Positions 1 to 5,171 of a DNA stretch of 5,253 nt are shown piece after piece. The DNA is from Natrialbaceae archaeon B1-Br10_E2g27 (GTDB lineage Archaea; Halobacteriota; Halobacteria; Halobacteriales; Natrialbaceae). The first letter of the stretch is position 1. Every line of letters starts with the position of its first letter. The notes beneath the pieces were generated by a model, which saw nothing but the letters and a program-made list of their open reading frames with translations, did not search any database and was not told where the DNA came from. A program made the position numbers and the translations under genes. The DNA lies in contig LKMM01000193.1 of NCBI GenBank assembly GCA_001563885.1, forward strand, positions 1-5,253. Reading direction: 5' to 3'.

Positions 1-1
1 C

Positions 2-7
2 TATACT
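2..7 (+). promoter_or_regulatory. Candidate TATA box of the SUI1/aIF1 gene
   Basis: The sequence TATACT lies 22-27 nt before the GTG start of the initiation factor gene, the expected distance between an archaeal TATA box and the transcription start of a leaderless message. No Shine-Dalgarno sequence is visible between it and the start codon, which fits leaderless transcription. The window edge hides the upstream BRE, so this is a positional inference. Confidence 0.5.
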
Positions 8-28
8 TGTCACAAACGTAGATAACAC

Positions 29-322
29 GTGTCAAACGACGACCTCGAAGACCTCCTCGACGAACTCGACAGCCAGGGCGATCTCGAAATCTCCCAGCAG
101 GTGCTTTCGGTTCGCATGGAAAAACGACGGTACGGCAAACCAGTGACGATTGTCGAGGGGTTCGATCTTCCCGCCGACGAGATTAAGGCCGTCGCCTCAG
201 ATCTCAAATCCTCGATGGGGACTGGTGGGACCGTCGACGAGAGACGGATCGAACTGCAAGGCGACCACCGTGCCCGCGTGCCCGACCTGCTTCGGGATCG
301 TGGATTCGATGTGCGGGAATAG
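29..322 (+). CDS. SUI1/eIF1-family translation initiation factor (aIF1)
   Basis: A 97-residue protein that matches archaeal aIF1 in length and layout. In this family the protein binds the small ribosomal subunit near the P site and enforces accurate start-codon selection. Visible family signatures are the basic strand KRRYGKPVTIVEG (residues 32-44), the segment LKSSMGTGGTVD (59-70), and the closing IELQGDH...VPDLLRDRGF region (74-93). The first 20 or so residues form a flexible acidic tail typical of halophiles. The start is GTG at 29: an in-frame TAA sits at 23-25, so no longer start is possible, and the next Met (residue 30) would remove part of the fold. A TATA-like element at 2-7 lies 22-27 nt ahead of the GTG, which suggests a leaderless mRNA. 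The gene ends 4 nt from the stop of the convergent membrane-protein gene. Family assignment is strong; the specific role rests on family knowledge. Confidence 0.93.
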   Translation: MSNDDLEDLLDELDSQGDLEISQQVLSVRMEKRRYGKPVTIVEGFDLPADEIKAVASDLKSSMGTGGTVDERRIELQGDHRARVPDLLRDRGFDVRE

Positions 323-326
323 CCAC

Positions 327-743
327 CTACAGTGAGATATCGGCCTCGAGAAGCCAAACGACTACATGCCGACTCAACGTAAGCATCGCAATGGCAATGC
401 CGCCAACGGTAACGGCAAGCGAGAGCCACCAGGCGTCGATTAGCCGGCCAGGTGGTGGGGAGCCGCCCATCGGGAGCATGAGCCCAATCGCAAACAGCAA
501 CAGGAGTGGAATCGCCATCAGGAACCCGACGGCGCTCAACCAGAGCGTTCGATTGTACCCGGCAAGGACGGCGATCAAGAGCAACGTTAATCCAAGCACC
601 AGTGCCGCTGGATGCCCGCCACCGTAAACCACCGTGATCGACTGAAACCCGACGATACCCAGCGCCGTTATCGTCAGCCCGGCAGCCGTATGGAGTGCCA
701 GCTGATCCCTCGTCGCTCCACCGGCTGTGTCAACGACACCCAT
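327..743 (-). CDS. Small four-helix integral membrane protein, unknown function
   Basis: A 138-residue hydrophobic protein whose family I do not recognise. Four probable transmembrane helices are visible at about residues 18-40, 44-61, 66-92 and 101-123. A short N-terminal segment precedes them, a glycine/proline-rich loop (GGSPPPG, 93-99) lies between helices 3 and 4, and the tail ends in LLEADISL. There are no charged catalytic motifs, cysteine clusters or nucleotide-binding sites. The reading frame stays open upstream to 1211, but that part lies antisense to the real uvrB frame or in the intergenic gap and is Arg/Ser-rich. I therefore start at the ATG at 743, immediately before the hydrophobic region. 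A TTG 20 or so codons upstream is a weaker alternative. The gene follows uvrB on the same strand after 106 nt, and the convergent SUI1 gene ends 4 nt from its stop. Membrane location is well supported; function is not. Confidence 0.8.
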   Translation of the reverse strand: MGVVDTAGGATRDQLALHTAAGLTITALGIVGFQSITVVYGGGHPAALVLGLTLLLIAVLAGYNRTLWLSAVGFLMAIPLLLLFAIGLMLPMGGSPPPGRLIDAWWLSLAVTVGGIAIAMLTLSRHVVVWLLEADISL

Positions 744-770
744 GACAGAGCGTACACCGTCAGCTGTCTT

Positions 771-776
771 GAATAT
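771..776 (-). promoter_or_regulatory. Candidate TATA-like element of the membrane-protein gene
   Basis: On the minus strand the AT-rich hexamer ATATTC occupies positions -33 to -28 relative to the ATG at 743. This is slightly farther than ideal for a leaderless transcript, but it is the best candidate in the 106-nt gap after uvrB. It would let this gene be transcribed independently of uvrB. The evidence is composition and distance only. Confidence 0.3.
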
Positions 777-818
777 TGCTTTGTGCAATACGTCGATCAA
801 CGTTGCCAGAATTGTCGA

Positions 819-831
819 CTGGTGGCACCAG
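819..831. repeat. Perfect 13-nt inverted repeat between uvrB and the membrane-protein gene
   Basis: CTGGTG-G-CACCAG is a perfect inverted repeat of two 6-nt arms around one central base. It begins 18 nt after the uvrB stop codon. With a one-base centre it is a poor hairpin but has the form of a dimeric-protein operator. The T-rich stretch lies before it in the direction of uvrB transcription, not after it, so it is not a bacterial-style terminator. Chance occurrence is quite possible. Confidence 0.35.
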
Positions 832-849
832 AGACCAAAATATTGGACA

Positions 850-2904
850 TTAGAACTCCTCGGCCGGTGGGGCAATTCCGTCGTCCCCACCCTCGAGGTC
901 GAACTCCTCGCGGACCTCCCGGATCCGGTCGCGGATGTCCGCCGCGAGTTCGAACTCGAGGTTCGACGCTGCTTCCTGCATCCGATCTTCGAGTTCGTCG
1001 ACGTACCGGGCGGCTTCGTCGGTATCAGAAAGCGACCGACCCGAAACGCTCGAGGTGTCAGTCTTGCTTCCGGGAAGGTTCGTCTCGCCAACCTCCTTTT
1101 CGATTGTCGTTGGCTCGTACCCGTGTTCTTGGTTGAATTCCTGTTGGATCTCCCGGCGGCGCTGGGTCTCCTCGATCGCCGACTCCATTGCGTTCGAGGG
1201 TTCGTCTGCATAGAGGATGACCTCGCCGTTTACGTTCCTCGCGGCTCGGCCCATCGTCTGAACGAGGGTCGTCTCACTGCGCAAAAAGCCCTCTTGATCG
1301 GCATCAAGGATGGCGACGAGGCTCACCTCCGGAATATCCAGTCCCTCCCGCAGCAGGTTGATCCCGACGAGGACGTCGATCTCGCCAAGCCTGAGTGACC
1401 GAATAATTTCGTGGCGCTCTAAGGTGTCGGTTTCGTCGTGCATGTAAGCGACCGAAATGCCGGCTTCCTCGAGATACTCGGTCAGATCCTCGGCCATCCG
1501 TTTTGTAAGCGTCGTCACGAGCGTCCGTTCGTCGCGGTCGATACGGGCGTCGATTCGGTCCATCAGATCGTCAATCTGTCCGGTCGCGGGCGCAACCTCG
1601 ACGTTCGGATCGACGAGATGGGTGGGCCGAACGATCTGTTCGACGATCTCGTCGCTTTCCTCGTACTCGTAGTCCGCCGGCGTCGCCGAAACGTACAGGG
1701 TTCGGTCGGTCTTTTCCTCGAACTCGTCAAATGTTAGCGGCCGGTTGTCGTACGCCGTCGGCAGCCGAAAGCCGTTGTCGACGAGCGAATCCTTCCGGGA
1801 TTTATCGCCTGCATACTGGCCCCGAATCTGCGGTAAGGTGACGTGAGATTCATCCACGACGGTCAGAAAGTCCTCGGGGAAATAATCCAACAGGGTGTAG
1901 GGAGCCTCGCCGGAGTCGCGATCGGATAGATACACCGAATAGTTCTCGATCCCCGAACAGTAGCCCGTCTCGGCCATCATCTCGAGATCGAAGGTCGTCC
2001 GCTCTTCGATGCGCTGGGCGGCGATCAGGTCACCAGCCCGCTCGAAGTACGAAATCCGCCGATCCATATCCTCGCGGATCTCTTCCATCGCTCGCTCGAG
2101 TTTTGACTCGGGAATCGAGTAGTGCTCGGCGGGATGGACGAGGATCGCCTGCTGGGTGCCTTTGGCCTCGCCCTCGAGTGGGTCGACTTTGATCATCCGA
2201 TCGATCTCATCACCCCAGAGTTCGACGCGAACGGCATACCGGCCGTACATCGGGAAAATTTCGATGGTATCACCCCGCACCCGAAAGGTCCCCTGGGTGA
2301 AATCGACGTCATTGCGCTCGTAGTTGAGGTCGACCAGTTGTTTCAGCAACTCCTCGCGGCCGACCTCCTCGCCGACCTCGAGGCGCAACGCCAAGTCGAT
2401 GTAGTTTCGTGGATCACCCAGTCCGTAGATTGCCGACACCGAAGCGACGACGATGACGTCCTCGCGGGTCAAAAGCGAGCGAGTCGCGCTATGTCGGAGT
2501 CGATCGATCTCGTCGTTGATCGAGGCGTCCTTGTCGATGTAGGTGTCGCTCTGTTCGACGTAGGCTTCCGGCTGGTAGTAATCGTAGTAGGAGACAAAAT
2601 ATTCGACGGCGTTATCGGGAAAGAGGCTCCGAAACTCCTCGTACAACTGGGCAGCTAACGTCTTGTTGTGGGCGATGACAAGCGTCGGCTGTTGGAGTTG
2701 CTCGATTACCCACGAGACGGTGTTGGTCTTCCCCGACCCCGTCACACCCAGCAGGGTCTGTTTCGTCGCCCCCGATTCATAGCCCGCCACCAACTGTTCG
2801 ATCGCCTCGGGCTGGTCGCCGGCTGGCTCGAAGGGTGCGTCGACCCGAAACGGGTGGTTGACGTCCGGTCGGTCCGGCTGGAGTGGGCCTCGCGTGTCGC
2901 TCAC
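850..2904 (-). CDS. uvrB: UvrABC system protein B (excinuclease subunit B)
   Basis: Nucleotide excision repair subunit that is loaded by UvrA onto damaged DNA, verifies the lesion with ATP and recruits the nuclease UvrC. The 684-residue product is full length (E. coli UvrB is 673). Visible parts: Walker A GVTGSGKT (53-60, Lys59); the beta-hairpin FVSYYDYYQPEAYV (103-116) with the DNA-clamping tyrosines 106, 107, 109, 110 and 115; Walker B DESH (351-354); helicase motif III-like YVSATP (404-409); motif V NLLREGLDIPE (516-526); motif VI QTMGRAARN (549-557); and a C-terminal UVR domain (about 632-667) that contacts UvrC. Offsets to E. coli numbering are a constant 14, and Tyr122 falls where E. 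coli has Phe108. I start at GTG 2904 because the protein from there is acidic and family-like; the open frame to an ATG at 2979 would add 25 basic residues and use up most of the promoter region. Haloarchaeal UvrABC is generally considered bacterial in origin. Confidence 0.98.
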   Translation of the reverse strand: MSDTRGPLQPDRPDVNHPFRVDAPFEPAGDQPEAIEQLVAGYESGATKQTLLGVTGSGKTNTVSWVIEQLQQPTLVIAHNKTLAAQLYEEFRSLFPDNAVEYFVSYYDYYQPEAYVEQSDTYIDKDASINDEIDRLRHSATRSLLTREDVIVVASVSAIYGLGDPRNYIDLALRLEVGEEVGREELLKQLVDLNYERNDVDFTQGTFRVRGDTIEIFPMYGRYAVRVELWGDEIDRMIKVDPLEGEAKGTQQAILVHPAEHYSIPESKLERAMEEIREDMDRRISYFERAGDLIAAQRIEERTTFDLEMMAETGYCSGIENYSVYLSDRDSGEAPYTLLDYFPEDFLTVVDESHVTLPQIRGQYAGDKSRKDSLVDNGFRLPTAYDNRPLTFDEFEEKTDRTLYVSATPADYEYEESDEIVEQIVRPTHLVDPNVEVAPATGQIDDLMDRIDARIDRDERTLVTTLTKRMAEDLTEYLEEAGISVAYMHDETDTLERHEIIRSLRLGEIDVLVGINLLREGLDIPEVSLVAILDADQEGFLRSETTLVQTMGRAARNVNGEVILYADEPSNAMESAIEETQRRREIQQEFNQEHGYEPTTIEKEVGETNLPGSKTDTSSVSGRSLSDTDEAARYVDELEDRMQEAASNLEFELAADIRDRIREVREEFDLEGGDDGIAPPAEEF

Positions 2905-2912
2905 AATAGTAC

Positions 2913-2929
2913 GGTTTCGGTCCGAACCC
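2913..2929. promoter_or_regulatory. Inverted repeat just upstream of uvrB, possible operator
   Basis: GGTTTCGG-T-CCGAACCC forms an interrupted palindrome with 7 of 8 arm positions paired around a single central base. It lies 9-25 nt before the chosen GTG start of uvrB, where a regulator would cover the core promoter or a leaderless start region. No clear TATA box is visible at the usual distance before the GTG, so this repeat is the most prominent element in the 87-nt gap. No binding protein is known to me; the operator role is an inference. Confidence 0.4.
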
Positions 2930-2991
2930 ACTTGACGGCCACGTTTGACCACCTCGAGTCCCACCACCCGAATACCCACGGGAGACGACGA

Positions 2992-3870
2992 TCACCACAA
3001 CTCCGCTGGCCCGTGTCGACTCGCTGCAGGTGCATATCCGGCAAGAACCTGGGAGGTCCGACTCTGTGGGGGCAACTCGACGTAGCTGTCGACACCCGCC
3101 TCGATCATCGTCTCGAGCAGCCAATCGACCCGCACCGGATCGACGAGACTTCGGGTCAGCTCTTCGTGGAGGCCGTCGGCGTCGGTCCTGATCGTGCCAT
3201 GGATATCCGAAACGACTGGATACGTAAACTCATCGGCGAACTCGTAGTCGTCGACGACTGTAGCGAACCGAGAGACAACCGGTTCCAACGACGGCGAGTG
3301 AAAGCCATACTCGACTCCCGGGACTGGGATTGCCTCGAGATCCATCCCTCCGCACACCTCGGCAATCGAATCGGGATCTCCGCTTACCGCACACACGTCC
3401 TCGGAGGCAACCAGCCCGATCGAGACGCCGTTGATCTCCGTGATCTGCGCTCGAAGCGAGGATACGTCAGCCGACATCACCACCATCATCGTCCCCGAGT
3501 CGGCGTGTTCTTCGATCAGCTCGCCGCGTCGTCTGACCAGCCTGAGCGCGTCGACGGGATCGATCGCGTCGGCGATAGCAAGCGCCGTGAACGTCCCGAG
3601 ACTTACCCCACCGACGTACGCCGGAGTAAACCCATCCTCGAGCGCGACGCGGGCACCACAGTAACTGAGCGCGACTACGGCTGGCTCGCCGACTGAAGGC
3701 TTGTGACGATCCTCGTCCGAGCACTCGAAACAACACCACTCGAGATCGATCTCCGTGGCTCCATCGAGTTCCTCGAACGCAGCGCGAAACGATGGTGAGC
3801 AGTCAGCCAGCGTCCGATCGAAGCCATCCGGTATCGTCCCGAATTCCGGGCACAGAAACGCCGTCGTCAT
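2992..3870 (-). CDS. FabD-like (malonyl-CoA) acyltransferase-domain protein, divergent
   Basis: A 292-residue stand-alone protein of the FabD/acyltransferase fold; family enzymes move malonyl or other acyl groups from CoA to an acyl carrier protein (E. coli FabD has 309 residues). The nucleophile elbow GVSLG holds Ser90. Arg115 (RRRGEL, 113-118) stands 25 residues later, the same spacing as Ser92-Arg117 in E. coli, and the catalytic His191 is in YGFHSP (188-193). The typical D/SPVRW-like segment appears at 244-250. Departures are clear: the N-terminal PGQGSQ loop reads PEFGTI (8-13), so the oxyanion glutamine is missing; GHSLGE reads GVSLGT; and the C-terminal GPG region reads PPQS. Eight cysteines, including CCFEC (46-50), are many for a haloarchaeal protein. 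No carrier protein or ketosynthase is nearby. The start is the ATG at 3870, 74 nt after the DUF4397 gene. The fold is well supported; substrate and acceptor are unknown. Confidence 0.85.
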   Translation of the reverse strand: MTTAFLCPEFGTIPDGFDRTLADCSPSFRAAFEELDGATEIDLEWCCFECSDEDRHKPSVGEPAVVALSYCGARVALEDGFTPAYVGGVSLGTFTALAIADAIDPVDALRLVRRRGELIEEHADSGTMMVVMSADVSSLRAQITEINGVSIGLVASEDVCAVSGDPDSIAEVCGGMDLEAIPVPGVEYGFHSPSLEPVVSRFATVVDDYEFADEFTYPVVSDIHGTIRTDADGLHEELTRSLVDPVRVDWLLETMIEAGVDSYVELPPQSRTSQVLAGYAPAASRHGPAELW

Positions 3871-3879
3871 TAGAGTACT

Positions 3880-3886
3880 TCACTCC
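3880..3886 (-). promoter_or_regulatory. Possible Shine-Dalgarno site of the acyltransferase gene
   Basis: GGAGTGA on the minus strand lies 9 nt before the ATG at 3870 and resembles the GGAGGTGA complement of the 16S rRNA tail with one base missing. It would matter if the gene is read through from the upstream DUF4397 gene. It is incompatible with a transcript starting at the ATG, which the TATA-like sequence at 3894-3900 would give. Confidence 0.4.
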
Positions 3887-3893
3887 GTCGAGC

Positions 3894-3900
3894 ACTAAAA
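3894..3900 (-). promoter_or_regulatory. Candidate TATA box of the acyltransferase gene
   Basis: TTTTAGT on the minus strand occupies -30 to -24 relative to the ATG at 3870, the usual haloarchaeal TATA position for a transcript that begins at or next to the start codon. It sits in the 74-nt gap after the DUF4397 gene, so it would give the acyltransferase its own promoter. Confidence 0.45.
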
Positions 3901-3944
3901 TCGTATGGATCTGACTGATACTGATTCCGAACGGTCAGCAGACC

Positions 3945-4688
3945 CTACGCCTCGAGGTCGCCGTCGACCGTAATCGCCACCTCGAAGGCACGTTCGGTGA
4001 ACTCAGCCGGCGGCTCGAGGTAGCCAATCGCGTTTGCGGTGTAAGCAGTAGCGAGGTCGAGATCGACCTCGAAACTGTCGACGACGGTCTCGGGGTCGCC
4101 GGCGGGCGTCACCGCGAGGGTATAGCTTCCTGCAGGCACGGCGAGGTAGTCCGTCGACTCCTCGAAGGCAACGTTTTGGAAGATCGGTTCGCCGTCGGCG
4201 AGGACGTCGACGGCCGGTGCGTCGGGTGCGGCGTGGAACAGTCGGACGAGCGCCGAACCGGCGTCGACGAGGATCTCCGGACGGAACGTCTCCGCGCCAA
4301 GTTCGCCGATCGCTGCTACCGTATAAAAGGCACTCTCAAACGTGACCTGGTCGTCGAAAACAACCGTCCCGGGGTCGCCGGCGGCCGTAATCGTCACCGT
4401 GTAGGTGCCTGGGGCAACCTCGAGATACGGGGATACCTCGCCATAGGCGAACTCGGCAAGCACCTGCTCGCCATCGATCAGGACGTCCACGGCCGGCGCG
4501 TCCGGCGAGAAGTGAGCCACCCTGACTGCCGCCCCCAGCGTGGGAACGTCGTCGGGGACGTCTTTTTCCTTTGGCGTCTTTCGTTCGTCGTCTTCGTACT
4601 CTCCCACCGCGTGGACGGTCCCGCTCGCCGCGGCGAGTCCACCCGCTGCACCGATCGTCCGCAGTGCCGTTCGTCGTGAGACTGGCAT
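3945..4688 (-). CDS. Tat-secreted protein with two tandem DUF4397-type domains
   Basis: A 247-residue exported protein. The N-terminus carries a twin-arginine signal, SRRTALR (4-10), then a Gly/Ala-rich hydrophobic stretch to about residue 22 and a likely cleavage site after VHA (25-27); this matches the heavy use of Tat export by haloarchaea. A charged acidic/lysine linker follows (about 28-48). Two repeats then align without gaps at an offset of 93 residues: 55-110 and 148-203, with 31 of 56 positions identical, including PDAPAVDVL, DGE, the Y-T core and AGDP-TVV. This pattern is that of DUF4397, a beta-rich extracellular domain of unknown function. There is no lipobox cysteine and no C-terminal membrane anchor, so release to the outside or loose attachment to the cell surface is expected. 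The start at 4688 is fixed by the signal peptide; the open frame extends much farther upstream but through intergenic and antisense sequence. Confidence 0.9.
   Translation of the reverse strand: MPVSRRTALRTIGAAGGLAAASGTVHAVGEYEDDERKTPKEKDVPDDVPTLGAAVRVAHFSPDAPAVDVLIDGEQVLAEFAYGEVSPYLEVAPGTYTVTITAAGDPGTVVFDDQVTFESAFYTVAAIGELGAETFRPEILVDAGSALVRLFHAAPDAPAVDVLADGEPIFQNVAFEESTDYLAVPAGSYTLAVTPAGDPETVVDSFEVDLDLATAYTANAIGYLEPPAEFTERAFEVAITVDGDLEA
4080..4526 (-). repeat. Internal tandem duplication of the DUF4397 unit
   Basis: The coding segments 4359-4526 and 4080-4247 encode two 56-residue blocks that align without gaps at 31 identical residues. The DNA is also recognisably similar around the conserved PDAPAVDVL motif (near 4480-4508 and 4200-4228). 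This points to an old duplication of one domain rather than a recent copy, because many synonymous positions differ. Confidence 0.8.
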
Positions 4689-4744
4689 AATGCACTCGAG
4701 ACGGAGGGCGACTCCACCAAAAACCCGATAGTCAGTAGCGATGG

Positions 4745-4752
4745 TTATTTTA
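4745..4752 (-). promoter_or_regulatory. AT-rich candidate promoter element upstream of the DUF4397 gene
   Basis: TAAAATAA on the minus strand is the most AT-rich octamer in the divergent intergenic region. As a TATA box it would place the transcription start near 4722 and give the secretory gene a leader of about 34 nt. A run of five T at 4719-4723, 31-35 nt before the ATG, is a competing candidate for a shorter leader. No convincing Shine-Dalgarno sequence precedes the ATG. Confidence 0.35.
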
Positions 4753-4764
4753 GTGTTTCCTACA

Positions 4765-4775
4765 GTCAGTCTGAC
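4765..4775. repeat. Perfect 11-nt inverted repeat in the divergent intergenic region
   Basis: GTCAG-T-CTGAC is a perfect inverted repeat with a one-base centre, 13 nt from the AT-rich candidate promoter element at 4745-4752. Its placement between two divergent genes fits an operator shared by both or acting on the secretory gene, but five-base arms can arise by chance. Confidence 0.3.
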
Positions 4776-4873
4776 CGTACAGGTCGCCGTCGGCCGAAAG
4801 GCGAGACTACACGGGAGTATGCCGACCGAATGCCCTCTCCCTCGAGTCGGCGAAAGCGGGTGTCCGGCCAACG

Positions 4874-4879
4874 CTTTTC
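4874..4879 (+). promoter_or_regulatory. Candidate TATA-like element of the small helical protein gene
   Basis: TTTTCC lies 26-31 nt before the ATG at 4905 in an otherwise GC-rich stretch, which fits a leaderless transcript. There is no Shine-Dalgarno motif next to the start codon. The match to a TATA box is weak because of the two terminal cytosines. Confidence 0.35.
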
Positions 4880-4904
4880 CGTCCGCTCGTGGTGGCCTCG
4901 CCGT

Positions 4905-5171
4905 ATGGTCGAACAACTCAAGGAAGCTCGCGATGACCTCACACAGGCCGAAAAAACGGCCGACGACGACGTCCGCGAGACGATTCGCGAAACTGCCGAC
5001 GCCTACCGCGACTACGTCGTCGGCGACCACGAGCCCGACCACACCATCATCGACCAGCACCTGAACACCCTCCGACAGCTCCAACAGGACGTCTCCGGCG
5101 ACACGAAAACGCGAGTCGACCGCGCACTCGAGGCCACAGAAGAGTACCGCAAAACGCTCGAGCAAGCCTAA
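4905..5171 (+). CDS. Small acidic helical protein of unknown function
   Basis: An 88-residue soluble protein with typical haloarchaeal composition. I do not assign it to a named family, although it looks like a small conserved haloarchaeal protein. It appears almost entirely helical, with likely helices at about 2-18, 21-39, 45-62 and 65-87, separated by short polar turns such as GDHEPDH (40-46) and SGDTKT (64-69). There is no Cys, no signal peptide, no membrane segment and no recognisable catalytic or metal site. Regular spacing of Leu, Val and Ala among charged residues suggests an amphipathic bundle or coiled-coil partner protein. The frame is open upstream to 4830, but those 25 codons encode a basic Arg/Ser/Trp-rich stretch unlike the rest, so I start at ATG 4905, where a TATA-like element also fits. 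It is divergent from the secreted DUF4397 gene across 216 nt. Confidence 0.8.
   Translation: MVEQLKEARDDLTQAEKTADDDVRETIRETADAYRDYVVGDHEPDHTIIDQHLNTLRQLQQDVSGDTKTRVDRALEATEEYRKTLEQA

Noticed and set aside
797..850. ATG overlapping the uvrB stop (TAATG) with a 17-codon open frame on the minus strand
   Set aside because: Stop-start overlap suggests translational coupling, but the peptide is only 17 residues long with no recognisable feature, so chance is the simpler explanation.
744..1211. N-terminal extension of the membrane-protein frame
   Set aside because: It overlaps the uvrB coding region on the same strand in another frame and encodes Arg/Ser/Thr-rich sequence unlike a haloarchaeal protein.
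2122..2658. Plus-strand open frame of 178 codons with Val/Asp-rich translation
   Set aside because: It lies wholly inside uvrB on the opposite strand. Its protein-like look comes from codons complementary to halophilic Asp/Glu codons.
2905..2979. Longer uvrB start at the ATG at 2979
   Set aside because: The 25 extra residues are basic and lack similarity to UvrB N-termini, and the extension would use up nearly all of the gap to the acyltransferase gene.
2668..3696. Long plus-strand open frame of 342 codons opposite uvrB and the acyltransferase gene
   Set aside because: It is antisense to two proteins with clear family motifs, is rich in Arg and His instead of acidic residues, and spans the uvrB promoter gap. 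It results from high-GC codon bias.
3911..3937. CTGA-rich short repeats and a weak CTGAC/GTCAG stem after the DUF4397 stop
   Set aside because: Five-base arms with an 18-nt or so loop are expected by chance, and no T-tract follows directly.
4784..4804. Possible hairpin TCGCC...GGCGA with inner TCGGCCGA
   Set aside because: Short arms in GC-rich DNA, not followed by a T-run and not placed at a gene end. No evidence for an RNA structure.
4689..5165. N-terminal extension of the DUF4397 reading frame up to an ATG at 5165
   Set aside because: The extension runs antisense through the small helical protein gene and intergenic DNA, and would place the Tat signal in the middle of a protein, where it could not work.
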